From the NCBI GenBank assembly GCA_002633025.1, contig NMRB01002517.1, positions 21,928-85,927 on the forward strand: a DNA stretch of 64,000 nt, given 5' to 3'. Both the position numbers and the translations under genes were made by a program. The notes beneath the pieces were generated by a model. That model did not search any database and was not told the DNA's origin. It saw only the letters and a list, made by a program, of their open reading frames with translations. Source of the DNA: Notospermus geniculatus (taxonomy: Eukaryota; Nemertea; Pilidiophora; Heteronemertea; Lineidae). Position 1 is the first letter of the stretch. Each line of letters begins with the position of its first letter. Below are positions 10,801-20,723 of the stretch, piece by piece.

Positions 10801-13280
10801 TGTTCGCCTAATGCTTAAAGAAACAGTGTGGTATTTATGCTTCCTCTCCTCATGTGCTATTCACTTGTACACAGGACTACGGCCAGGGTACACTGGTTGA
10901 AACGTTGTGTTTCTAAAATAAATGTAGATAGAGTAACCAAAGAATTTTCTCATGTTTGATAGGGTTTCTGCACATTTTAGGCATGCTTGTTGGCATACGT
11001 ATTTTCAAATTGACCGAATGTGCATACCTGAGCAGTGAACGATTTTGTATTCTAAAACATAAAACACATTTCTCATCTATTTTTGGTCATATGAATAAAG
11101 ACTAGTAAATGCTTTTACTTTAATTTTGCAATACAAATGTACTAGGCAATGCTGTACAAATCTGAAGTAAAGCATTTGCTAGTCGTCATTCATATGACCC
11201 AATACATGTAATGTAATTGTGATTTTCCACTACAGACTATCAAGGATAATGCCGAAGCTGCGAAAAAGAAATTCCAAGAGGCCGTCAACAAACTAAAAGA
11301 AGTTTATGGCGACCTGAAAGAAAACGACACGGTGAAGAAAATTGAGGCGAAAATTAAGGATGCTATTGACCGTGCTAGGGCTAAGGCCAAGGAAATCGCT
11401 GGTGAGTATTGATCACGCTACAGCTAAGGCCTAGGAAATCGCTGGTAAGTACTGATCTTGCTACAGCTTAGGCCAAGGAAATCGCCGGTAAATATTGATC
11501 GCGCTTTAACTAAGGCCAAGGAAATCGCTGGTAAGTATTGATCGCGCTTCAACTAAGGCCAAGGAAATTGCTGGTAAAGTATTGATCGCGCTCAACTAAG
11601 GCCAAGGAAATCGCTGGTAAGTACTGATCTTGCTACAGCTTAGGCCAAGGAAATCGCCGGTAAATAGCCGTGGTTACACCTGTCTGAAAAAGCCCGGACT
11701 TTTTGAAGCCCGGGTCTGAAATAAGCCCGGGCTTTTTGAGAATATATGCGGCATGTATGGGACGAAAAGCCCGGGCTTTATTTAGACCCGGCGATTCACA
11801 GGTGTAAACGCAAAAAGCCCGGGCTGAGCCCGGGCTCAACCCGGACTTTTATGTAGTGTAACCTACATTGATCGCGCTTTAACTAAGGCCAAGGAAATCG
11901 CTGGTCGCTTCAACTAAAGCCAAGGAAATCGCTGGACTAAGTATTGATCGCGCTTCAACTACATTTAAGGCGTAGGAAATCGCTGGTAAAGTATTTCTAA
12001 AACTCCAGTCTAAACGTTAGTTCATAGTTCGACCCTTTTCGTCTTTTGTGATCGTTCTATGTTTAAAATTCAGGTGCGCATAAACGTGAGAGCATAGAAC
12101 TGCGTGAAGAACTCCACAAACGATTGGTTGCACATGTGGATGAACATCTTGGCTTGAGCCCCGACGAGACTGAGAGAGTCGCACGAGACATTGGGTCAAT
12201 CATTGATGCTGGCATTGCAAAAATGGAACAGGTTGGTACAAAATGTTCGATGGAAATGCTGGACCCTGGCCCTCATGGCGTCCACTGTACCATTGGCGTG
12301 CATGTGTGGACGATAGGGAACGACGACAAGGACATTTACTTTTAGACCTACAGTTAAGCTGTGTTTATCAGACATCCGGAATGCGGTACAGGGACGCGGA
12401 GTCCCCGGCGGAACGATATGTTGTACATGTATACGAAAATGCATTGCATTTTCCGCTTCCGCAATCCGCATTCCGCGTGTCAGCTAAACGTAGCTTTGGG
12501 CCTGTGGCTCACTATAATACACGTGGGCTTCGTATCGTGGGCTTCGTAATATAGGCGTACACTGAATAAAGATCTGGCCGGACGTTAGGATGGCGAATAG
12601 GGAGGTTTAGAAATCAAACGATAAACGTTAACGTTAACGACAACGTTATTTTTGTACAAAAATGCAATACAAAATCTGTGTGGCGGTCTAGGAATTGTAA
12701 ACTTTTGTAGCCAGCCATTTTACAGGTGTGAACCTTTTCTTCATTCGTAACACTTCGGGTCTTTCCGTCATTCTTCGGTAATCTGGCACAGTTTCGAGCT
12801 CTAAGTTGAGAATCCTCTCCTTCATCAGATACAAGTATCATTCACCAGCATTAGCGCCAGTTATTGTTGTTTGGAGTAATTGTCCTTTACCTTTAGTCTT
12901 CATTACTCGATTTCCGTTGTAGCAACTGCAAGACCTCGTGGATTTGGTCGGGGACAAGGCAAAGGAGCTCAAAGATAAGTACCTGGAACCCCTTCTGAAG
13001 AAATTTGAAGAACTGAAGAATTCCGAAAGTGTTCAGTCGAAGATTAATGGCCTCCGTAAGTATCAACAGCAATCTAGTGATTATTTTTCGTAAAAAAGGA
13101 AATATACTTGTTATTCTGTATGAACCAGGGGCTGCGTCTTGCCCCATGCGGATTGATCGGCGATCGAGTGACCAGTGACCAGTCCGCAGTTCCTCAACCA
13201 ATCCTTGAGTCCGGCATCGTTATTTTTCAGGGGATCTCTTCAACCAGTTGAGGGAGACAACAAAGATATTGCTCAGTTAA
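7803..13280 (+). CDS. Secreted, cysteine-free, lysine-rich helical protein (286 aa, 7 coding exons)
   Basis: Coding exons: 7803-7863, 8506-8670, 9731-9858, 11236-11401, 12074-12231, 12923-13055, 13231-13280 (stop TAA). Total 861 nt; all junctions are GT-AG and in phase. The ATG starts a clear signal peptide (MKLLVLFAAIVVAYA, then Q), so the product should be secreted. A Gly/Ser/Thr-rich linker (residues about 19-30) follows. The rest reads as a series of amphipathic helices full of Lys, Glu, Leu and Ile, with no cysteine anywhere. Two segments look related, KLKEVYGDLKENDTVKKIE (exon 4) and KFEELKNSESVQSKI (exon 6), suggesting internal repeats. I do not recognise the family. Helical lipid-binding (apolipoprotein-like), antimicrobial or structural secreted roles are all possible and none is shown. 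AATAAA lies 28 nt after the stop. Introns 2, 3 and 4 carry a minisatellite plus SINE, a Penelope fragment, and an array derived from exon 4. Confidence 0.8.
8119..8325. mobile_element. MITE family M3 copy 1, in intron 1
   Basis: Ends read AAAGGTGCCCACAGGTCGAC on the left and gccgacctgggggcaccttt on the right. The interior, rich in aagcaactcg/cgagcaactgc, is shared with 53988-54280. Confidence 0.75.
8383..8473. mobile_element. Short hairpin MITE beside an exon acceptor
   Basis: A 91-bp near-perfect palindrome: TACACCCTTAGTCAAAAGTA on the left is mirrored at 8452-8473. It ends only about 30 nt before the exon 2 acceptor at 8505, inside the region where a branch point would be expected. Confidence 0.75.
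8711..9330. repeat. 32-bp minisatellite, about 19 copies, in intron 2
   Basis: The unit is roughly TGCGGGACGTCTTGATTGAC followed by GTTAGCAGTGAC. Variants alternate gacttcg, ggctgcg and gactgcg. Two units are truncated (near 9098 and 9235). There are no unique spacers, so it is not a CRISPR array. Each unit contains the CRE-like core GACGTC. Confidence 0.9.
9430..9683 (-). mobile_element. tRNA-derived SINE, in intron 2
   Basis: On the minus strand the head reads as a degenerate tRNA. Box A-like TGTAGTGGTTGG is at about 9662-9673 and box B-like GGGGTCAAATCCC at about 9619-9631, spaced as in a pol III promoter. A non-tRNA body runs to about 9430. The acceptor stem does not pair as in a functional tRNA. 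The 3' end is fixed only approximately. Confidence 0.75.
9955..10930 (+). mobile_element. 5'-truncated Penelope-like retroelement with GIY-YIG domain, in intron 3
   Basis: The open frame to 10707 shows the region after the reverse transcriptase that is typical of Penelope-like elements (VYRKPTHTDQYINFNSNHPL), then a GIY-YIG endonuclease: VVYKLTCSCGECYVGET, R at LGTRISEH and the late catalytic-type Glu in KLREAIQIKR. The polymerase core is missing, so it is a dead 5' truncation. A 3' tail runs to about 10930. The frame upstream is continuous with host exon 3 (see findings). Confidence 0.85.
11375..11995 (+). repeat. Tandem array derived from the exon 4 / intron 4 junction
   Basis: The last ~30 nt of exon 4 plus the first ~14 nt of its intron (AAGGCCAAGGAAATCGCTG|GTGAGTATTGATC) are repeated about nine times downstream with a period of 43-46 bp. 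Most copies keep a usable donor (GTAAGT or GTAAAT). A MITE at 11664-11865 splits the array. Every copy would run into a stop soon after its donor, so the copies are intronic. Confidence 0.85.
11664..11865. mobile_element. MITE family M4 copy 1 (GTTACAC ends, CCCGGGCTTTTT interior)
   Basis: The left end reads gccgtggttacacctg and the right end atgtagtgtaacc. The interior has repeated agcccgggctttttg in both orientations. Related elements lie at 26742-26986 and 28781-29033. It is inserted inside the exon-derived array, so it is younger than the array. Confidence 0.7.
12355..12499. mobile_element. MITE with GCGGAATGCGGA-rich termini, in intron 5
   Basis: Left AGCTGTGTTTATCAGACATC is mirrored by gtgtcagctaaacgtagct. 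The interior is the palindrome atgcattgcat with ccgcttccgcaatccgcattccg. The apparent ORFs on both strands are symmetrical shadows. Confidence 0.6.
12600..12690. mobile_element. Half copy of MITE family M5
   Basis: Begins GGGAGGTTTAGAAATCAAAC followed by GATAAACG, identical to the left terminus of the complete copy at 38803-38958. The right half is missing. Confidence 0.65.
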
Positions 13281-13307
13281 TAAATCAAACCGCATTCCTT
13301 GTATCAA

Positions 13308-13313
13308 AATAAA
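13308..13313 (+). terminator. Polyadenylation signal AATAAA
   Basis: Canonical hexamer 28 nt downstream of the TAA that ends the helical-protein gene. The cleavage site was not identified. Confidence 0.5.
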
Positions 13314-13640
13314 TTTGATTAGAATGAAGTACATGTAACAGCGACATCGTGTGTTGGTCATTAAATTTCCACTATATGCATGAGGTGGGTTCAGTATCCC
13401 TCCCCACCTTGATAAGACTGGTATCCTGTCCAACTCATACAAAATCAGTGGTAACACCATGGCTTGACTCATGTATGTCGAAACCTTGGCTTACAAAAAT
13501 AGCCGCCATCTTCTTCGTCGCTTGAGAAGTTCAACGCTCTGTTTTAGCGTGACCAACCCTTCATCAAGTAAGTTACCATGCTTCGACTCATTCTTTTATG
13601 TGTAGCAACAGTCTCAATGCCCAAATTGGTAAGGACAATC

Positions 13641-14290
13641 TCATACCCAGAGATTAGTTACACTCGGCCGAGGTTGAAGGTCGCTACACTAATCTCTGGA
13701 GACGACTACGGACTACTTCGGGGTTTCCAAGGCACGTGTGTTACACACGGCGCATGAATATATGCTAATTTTTGACCGCTTCACCCCAAGCTTATATGCT
13801 GCGCCAAGTGGTGCTTTGTTTTTTCCTTTTTATATATACAGTACAAATGATCCCTCATAAAAACCTTTCCTAAGGACATTTTTGTGTACTCAAATTATTT
13901 CGATGCATCTGCGGCCTAAAATCGGTCTAAATTAAAGGAGCTGGACGTCCAAGTTGTAAACACTCACTCACTGGTTCTCTATCCACGCGACGCCTGCGGT
14001 GCTGCCACCTATTGTCGGTGATATGTACTGACGTGAATATCGTGAGTGAGTTGCATCGGACCGGGAACCAGTCTAACGATCACGGGGCGCTACTGGTGCT
14101 GCCACCTGCACGAAGGAATAAAACTAGTTTGCCGACCATGTTTGTAAACAAACCAGCTTGTTTACAACTTCGGCGTCTAACTCCTTTAAATTGCACGAGG
14201 CCACAAGCGTGAAATGGTCAGCCGTCTCCAGAGATTAGTGGAGCGACCTACAACCTCGGCCCGAGCGTAACGAATCTCTGGGAACGAGAT
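13641..14290. mobile_element. 650-bp element with inverted ends
   Basis: The left end reads cccagagattagttacactc then aggttgaaggtcgctacactaatctctgg. The right end mirrors both blocks at 14225-14290. No transposase-like frame is present. Confidence 0.65.
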
Positions 14291-15127
14291 CGACGTCTAC
14301 AGACGAGGTTTGCTATATAAGGTCAAAGGTTACGTCGCCGCCATGAGATGGAAGATCTAATGCATAGACTGGCGCTTTAAAAGTATCATGAGTATCATGA
14401 AAAACATTCCCGTCCTGTGAGGAGGCTACGGAGAGGTTACACCTACGGCCATTTTGGATTATGGCCAAAAAATTCAAAGAAAATCACACTTAAATGTTGA
14501 CACACCCAGGCGAGGAAGTAGAACAATTTAGTTCTCGATCTTGCCGGTAGGATTAAGTACTTTAGGCCTATCCGCAGCGCCTGTCGTCCATAAATCACGT
14601 GATCGTCCGTAAAGCAGTCGATGAAAAAAATCGCGTTGAAAAGTTGGCTCCACTCGCTGTCATTCAACAAAAGAGCAATCAATGATTTTCGAAAGCTGGA
14701 ATGAAGTTATTATTCTGATGCATTACACTTCCTATCAGAATGTGTGAGAAATTTTAAGTTGCCTGTCAACCGCAAGCGAAGCCCATCTTAATGGACTTTG
14801 AGATAATCCGGTACTTGACATAGAGGGGAGAACACTGTATAAACCTGTCAATTTCAAGCATTTCCCACAACATTCATGCGGAGAACACGGATGTTTGCGA
14901 AATTGATTCAGCCAGTGGGCATTGTTTTCAATACGCTGCATTCAACTCAGAAGTGAAACCGACTAAGTGGATGGACTGATGCCCTTTCATTGCCATTGAT
15001 GTTTTTTATCACAAGTACGTCAGCTTTGGGGAAGAAAAAACTTAACCACTGCATACCTTCCGTCAGCCCCACTCCTGGCCCATTTCCGAAATCCTGCTCA
15101 GTCTAGCTCGGCTTATAAAAATGTTAG

Positions 15128-15614
15128 CAATAGGAGCTGTCAGTCAGTTGACCAACAGGTGTCACTACCCTCCAATTCAATGCCAAGCGGACCCATGATT
15201 GAACACAGTACGGCGAATTTCCTTTTAAAGGAAGACTCCACTCATCGTAAATTTTTGAATTTTTATCAATGCATGTAGACTATTGCCATGAGTTGTGATG
15301 TCACTAGTGCCTTTGTAGTGAATGTGCTATTACTGTGACTGCCTAGGTCTATTGGCTGTACCTTCATAAATATGCATTGAGCACATATGACATCACATGG
15401 GCTGTGCAGTGGTCCCCTTGGGATGCAATAAAAATGCTTAAAATGATGAGTTTGCTGATTTTTAAAAAAAGGCATGTTGCACTTAATGTATTAATAAAAA
15501 CGATATTTCAAAAATTCCAAATTGTACACAGTGAATGGAGTCTCCCTTTTTTGGCCCGCTAGAACTTCTTTGCTGCCGTCTTTTGGCAATAAGCTCGGCT
15601 GAGTGCTCCTATTC
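15128..15614. mobile_element. MITE family M6 with a second element nested inside
   Basis: The outer element begins aataggagctgtcagtcagt and ends ggctgagtgctcctatt, as in the intact copies at 27281-27456 and 47810-47976. A different palindrome (about 15226-15552, ends aaaggaagactccactcat / gtgaatggagtctcc) has inserted into its middle. The outer end stops 5 nt short of the stop codon of gene A. Confidence 0.75.
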
Positions 15615-15618
15615 AATC

Positions 15619-18600
15619 TCAATTCATCAAATTGCAGCGTTTTTTACTTCTGAAGTAAATGACATGAACGCAGTTTGCCTCCTCTAGACACCGCAATGCA
15701 CAGACGGAAATGTTTTCTTGGTTCACGAGTGACTTGATTCTTTGGCTGGTCCCTCCCCAGAAGAATGGATGCTGCCGTTCCAGATCTATCGTTCTTTTGT
15801 CTGTACTTGCTGGCTCACGGTTACGCACAACCAATGTTTCTGATGCTGCAAAAAAAGTATGCACTCCCGTACAAAAGCTGGCAGTACCTGCAAGATTGTG
15901 CAAACATAGGTACATTCTAAAAGTGATCGATGGACTCTTCAAAGTGTGCTTAGTGACTGAACTTTAATTTTGTGCAGTTTTAAATTGCTGCTTTATTAGC
16001 ACTTCTACTACGACAGTAATACTCTCCACACACTCTCTACGTTATACTATATCCTGGCCATTGTTACAACAGAAGGCGCTCCAACCTCGTTCCCAGGGGT
16101 CGTTCGCTTTCTGACAATATGGCGGTCGCGTCACTAACCCCTGGCATCAGCTTTGGATTTAACGCACGTGATTGGTTGACGGGAAACCGTCAAATATATC
16201 CAAGAATATACACAAAGAAATTTTCAAAATATTTTGGATCAAACCAGAAGGTTATCTATATCCAGGTTTGATGATTTTTTGTAAAAAGAATTTTAAAAAG
16301 CACTGGTTAGTATTTCAAATTGATTAATTTGACTCGTGCTGCCACCTATACTTAGTCCAAGATTCCTGGATTAGCAACCGAAGCTGATTCCAGGGGTTAG
16401 TGAGCGAGTGGTCCGAGGTTGTCTGAGCGAACTATACCCCTGGGGACGAGGTTGAAGGCGCTCCTACCTCGCACCAAAACCTCGTCTGTGCAAAAGCAGT
16501 CTCACGCAAGCAGTCTCGCGCAGCCTGTGTGGACACAATGTATCCTGGCCGCTCACAGGGAAAATGACGTACATCTGGCGGACGTATGGCGTATATACGG
16601 CTTACGTCCGCCACTCCTGGTTGCGAATATATACCGTATATAAAAGTAGCCAGATTCAATTTGTATGTAGGCTACGTCGTCGTATGTACGCGGGATATAT
16701 TGCGTATGCCGTACGTATGCGATACGTACGGCATATACTCGGCGGACATATTTTTCCGTACGTAAGCCATACGTACACCGGATGTCCAGAGGATGATCCA
16801 TTGTACTATACGGCGGATATAAAAGTACATGTAGCTGTACGTCCGCCGTATGTACGTCATTTTGCCTGTGTAGTACTGAATTCGAGATTTCTATTCCTTG
16901 ATATGATAATTTATGCTGATTAGCCTATGAGTCCTGATCAATAAATTATGATAATTATTGGTGATTTCAACTCCTTCTGGTAATCTATGAAGGGGCCAGT
17001 GGAATCGGGTTCAGCCTGGCACATCGGTCCTCATGTAAACATGTGTTTGTTTATATGCCTACATGAAGCTGTGTCCCGTTGATTGAAAAAGACGAATTTT
17101 TCGCGATTAATGCGTTTTTTTCGGTAGCCTTATTTAAGCTGTTTTAGAGGTCATTTAGGCAAGGATTTTGATTGGAAAACGTTTTTTTTTTTGGGGGGGG
17201 GGGTTGAGCAAATATCTGTATGATGCTCTGTGTGATAAAATGTTACCTCGATGTGGGACGAGGTTGAGGAACGCATGGAAAGCACATGTGAATTATTTAG
17301 CATGGAGCTGAGTATTGTTAAAACAAAATCTGGTTTATTTGAGCGTTTTGATCGTGGGTTTTTGTTTAACAACTTGTGCTAATGCATGTTTTGTGATTAT
17401 TGCAACGAGTGGTCTGTTATTAGTCAGCGTTGTGGTGTGAGAGAATAATTAAGGCCACATAAAAAATCTTTAGTTTAGCATCACCTTCCGCCTCAAAATT
17501 TCTTTCCTCCTTAAATATTTTTAAAACTTTTTTTCAATTTTTTCCTGTTTGTTTCCTATTTGTTTTACCACAAAGTCTGGCGATCCTCAATTGGACCATG
17601 ACTCGTATATGTACCTTTTGAAACAAAAACCTTCTTTTTCAGTTCTTAATGGTTTTTAAGGGCTTGTTCCTAAGGGTTTGTATGGAAGCTGCAAAGCTTC
17701 AAAGCTCTCTTTCGATGATCACACTTCAGTATGAAAAATAAAAATTAAAAATTAAAAAAAGCCCTCCTCCCTCCTCACTTTTTACAAGTATGACTGATGC
17801 TAAACTAAAGATTTTTTTTATATGGCCTAATGGGTGTTTTGTTCGAACTGGAGGAGGGTCACGTTGTCTAGGTTTCGGTATAGGCGACCTACCTAAGCAA
17901 TGAGTTTCTACTTGACATTTTCCACACTTGGTCAACCTGCATTCTAATCTACCGTCGGGGAGATGGACTGGCTGAAGTTTCGCATACGGGTAGTCTTGTC
18001 TCCATCTGAAAGGAAAACAAGCTAATTGATTACGTAACCTTGAATATTGTCCCTGATGAAACGTCATCTATCTTATTCTATTCTTATTTCATCCTGGTCT
18101 ATTCTATTCTATTTTATTTCATCCTGATCTGTTCTATTACTCCATCCTGGTCTATTCTATTCTATTCTTATTTTACCCTGGTCTATTCCATTCTAGTCTT
18201 ATTTCATCCTGGTCTATTCCATTCTAGTCTTATTTCATCCCGGCCTATTCTATTCTATTCTAACTTCATCCTGGTCTATTCTATTATTTCATCCTGGTTT
18301 ATTCTAAATTCTATTATTTCATCCTGGTCTATTCTATTCTATTCTCACTTCATCCTGGTCTATTCTATTATTTCATCCTGGTCTATTCTATTCTATTCTC
18401 ACTTCATCCTGGTCTATTCTATTCTATTCTTATTTCATCCCGGTCTATTCTATTCTATTCATATTTCATCCTGGTCTATTCTATTCTATGCTATTGATGA
18501 ACCCCTATCCTATCCATTCGGGGATAATAACTTCCATTGACACATCGAGTACCATGCTTGTTGTACTCACTTGGTAATGAGGTTGCACCCGTACGTTGCC

Positions 18601-19967
18601 GTACCAACGGGGCATGTTATAGATAGATCTGCCCCGTAATTTGTCCGAATATGGCTGGACCGAACGTCCCCACCTGTGAACACACACAGTCGACGACTCT
18701 GTTGAANGGGGGGGGGGGGGGGGGGGGGGCGGAGTTCGCCCTGCAAATTTAGAGTCCAGAAACTCGTCTCAGAAAAGATAGGCCAATTTACATCCATCTA
18801 ATAAAGTCGGGGAATATTTTTCAGCCTTATCTCATAATGCAGTTGTTGTCGTCGTTGCCGTCATTGGAGGGTTGCATAACATCTGACTATTTAAGAGACT
18901 ACTGTCGCCCTCTAAATTCGGACGTTGATTGGTTGATTCTGATTGGTCCAATCAGAATCAACCAATCAACGTCCGAATGCGCCAGTTATCGTGGCAGGGA
19001 ATCCAGCCAAAATGGCGGACCCCGACGCCAGTTCCTGACGTGCTGCACGGTAGAACTGGATGCCGGTTTAGGGTTGCATTGACACGCAAAGCTCGGTGAA
19101 CCAGAAATTCGGTGATTTGACGGGCGACCTGAATTGCGTTTTCCAGGAGACATTGTGTCTGTCTTCCAGAAGTGGTTTTTGACGCCTTTTACTAGTTCTG
19201 TGACGACTTCTTTTTAACTCGTTGATGATTTTTCTGCGTACCGTGATTGTCCCAGGCTTTCCTCCCCTTTTCTGCGCCACACACCGGCCGTTATCATCTG
19301 TGTAGGAACCATCGGCATATCCCGCAATAGCGTCGCAGCGGATGGGTTCGTACTCGGATGGACACGGTGGAGAGACCGAGGGCGCATCGTCCCCAGTACC
19401 AGAGGGTGGACCCGTTACGGCCACAAACGCAAGCGAGGCAGAGATCGTCAGCATGAAAGGTAACAATCCGGAACCTGAAAAATGAAAATGGGGATCCCAG
19501 CCGACTTCCTCAATAGGTGTCACTAGTGGTTAAAACTAATGAAATGAAACTGACATCCCAGTCCTGATCAATTTCAGGGCCGTATTTAGCGCGGGGGGGG
19601 GGGCGCAGGAGCAGTGTTGCCCCCCCCCCCCGNNNNNNNNNNNNNNNNNNNNNNNNCAGAGAGGCTTTTGCCCTCCCCCCGTCCGGACCAAAAAGCTAAA
19701 TACGGCCCTGAAAGGCGTCCATTGTATAGGACCTGGTTTCGGTGTGCTGCCCTCTATCGTAGCTAGGATCCCCATCAGACTCTATTACTCTTCACTAGGC
19801 GTCATTTTCTGATTTTGATTTTGAATGGAAAATGAGGAGTTACAACGAAAAGTGAATTATTCATTTTTATGTAACAGCAGCCTTATCAAGTGTCAGTTCT
19901 ACCACTACTTACCTCCAAGATGTAGAATCCCCAAAACAAAAACGACAACGCGATGAGTCCGCTTCAT
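15619..19967 (-). CDS. Gene A: secreted 14-cysteine protein, PCSK9-module-like plus PAN/Apple-like (251 aa)
   Basis: Minus-strand exons: 19967-19913, 19474-19242, 18698-18571, 18005-17893, 15845-15619 (stop TGA). Phases are 1-0-2-1; total 756 nt. The start is an ATG followed by MKRTHRVVVFVLGILHLG, a signal peptide; exon 2 adds a second hydrophobic run, so the cleavage site is uncertain. Exon 2 then gives GPPSGTGDD and a module with three Cys, ending DGSYTDDNGRCVAQKRG. Exon 3 has CVFTGGDVRSSH and CPVGTATYGCN. Exon 4 has CRLTKCGKCQVETHC. Exon 5 ends in a PAN/Apple-like CALRCLEEANCVHVIYF plus C. The CPxG...GC and GxYxxxxGxCV patterns recall the cysteine-rich C-terminal modules of PCSK9 (inference from pattern only). 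A carbohydrate- or protein-binding extracellular role is plausible. It is divergent from and paralogous to gene B. Introns carry a TTCTA satellite, a 63-bp palindrome and MITEs. Confidence 0.85.
16083..16453. mobile_element. Mutator-like MITE with 11-bp target duplication, in gene A intron 4
   Basis: The termini are AACCTCGTTCCCAGGGGT and its complement. The flanks are direct copies of GAAGGCGCTCC (16072-16082 and 16454-16464). An 11-bp duplication fits the 9-11 bp of Mutator-like elements (known for that superfamily). A related inverted copy is at 40429-40727. Confidence 0.75.
16554..16870. mobile_element. MITE built from TACGTACGG-type palindromes
   Basis: The left end is cacagggaaaatgacgtaca and the right end tgtacgtcattttgcctgtg. 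The whole body is saturated with cggacgta/tacgtccg, so all six frames look open and similar. It lies in the last intron of gene A. Confidence 0.7.
18058..18490. repeat. TTCTA-rich satellite in gene A intron 3
   Basis: Repeated ttcatcctggtctattctat units of variable length (about 25-45 bp) built on the pentamer TATTC/TTCTA. The 166-codon plus-strand frame over it is a product of the repeat. Confidence 0.9.
18707..18728. other. Poly-G/C tract with ambiguous base at a splice acceptor
   Basis: One N followed by an uninterrupted run of about 22 G (plus strand). On the minus strand this C-run plus TTCAACAG is the polypyrimidine tract and acceptor of gene A exon 3 (exon starts 18698). Its true length is uncertain. 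Confidence 0.75.
18916..18978. repeat. Perfect 63-bp palindrome with CCAAT cores
   Basis: 31-nt arms around a single central base. The arms contain GATTGG and CCAATC several times, and the centre reads ATTGGTCCAAT. No mismatch was seen. It lies in gene A intron 2. Confidence 0.9.
19574..19711. mobile_element. MITE with CAGGGCCGTATTTAGC ends, containing a gap
   Basis: The left end is cagggccgtatttagc and the right end gctaaatacggccctg. The middle holds poly-G, poly-C and 24 N (19633-19656), so the centre could not be assembled. In gene A intron 1. Confidence 0.75.
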
Positions 19968-20723
19968 TTTCACACTCAGGGTGTTCCGTCCTCTCTGCGG
20001 TCCTAAAAGCAATGTATAATCAAGGGAACGAAAAACAACTCAAGCGAACACGTTCAATCTCACACCAGGACGAAATTAATAGTATTTGTTATTGGTTATT
20101 CAACTGAGCATAAAGTAATATTGAAATTAAATACCGTTGTTGTGGTTGCATTAAATGAAATTATGTTGATTCGAAGCTACCCATGGGAGAGTGGTAAAGC
20201 CGGAAGCACTCTTACGGAACGAATTCTGCGCAACGCTCATTTCAGAGAGCATTGCTGTGTTATTTAACATATCTGCGTGCATTATTCACTGTAATATCGT
20301 TACTGCCAAGTTTCAGGCAAGGTTAGGAACCTGTTTCTGCAACTCGAGTGTGACTAAAATCAGGTTCAATGAAAATTAAACCACCAGGACAACGAAACTT
20401 TTTCCTATAATTTGGAAGGCTTCGACGTTCCTAGTCGCGATATTTCCGTTTGGTTTACCATGAATGAAACTGGCTGCAATGGAGTTCGGCTAATTAGTCT
20501 CTGAAATTGATTTCCTTTTTCTGCCAAACGTTTTATGATATTTCATATTCGTATTGCCGGTATCCATTGGTTCCCGTTCAATGATAACATCAGGATACTA
20601 GTAACACATTGCAGGGAGGATGGCAGACAGATAGACCTTTCGGAGTTTCGGAATATAGTACTCAGTAGAACAGTACCTTTGATGGCTTAAATATCCAAGG
20701 CTTTTTGTTGCTGATGTATCACA
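19968..20723. promoter_or_regulatory. 756-bp shared region between divergent genes A and B
   Basis: The two start codons face away from each other across this segment, so both core promoters should lie within or overlap it, unless non-coding 5' exons extend elsewhere. I see no unambiguous TATA box or shared palindrome. The assignment rests on gene arrangement only. Confidence 0.45.

Noticed and set aside
16553-16923. Overlapping VRR/RYVRH-rich ORFs on both strands
   Set aside because: Shadows of a TACGTACG palindrome MITE.
18040-18540. 166-codon plus-strand ORF with SILFYSHFI-type repeats
   Set aside because: Pure translation of the TTCTA satellite in a gene A intron.
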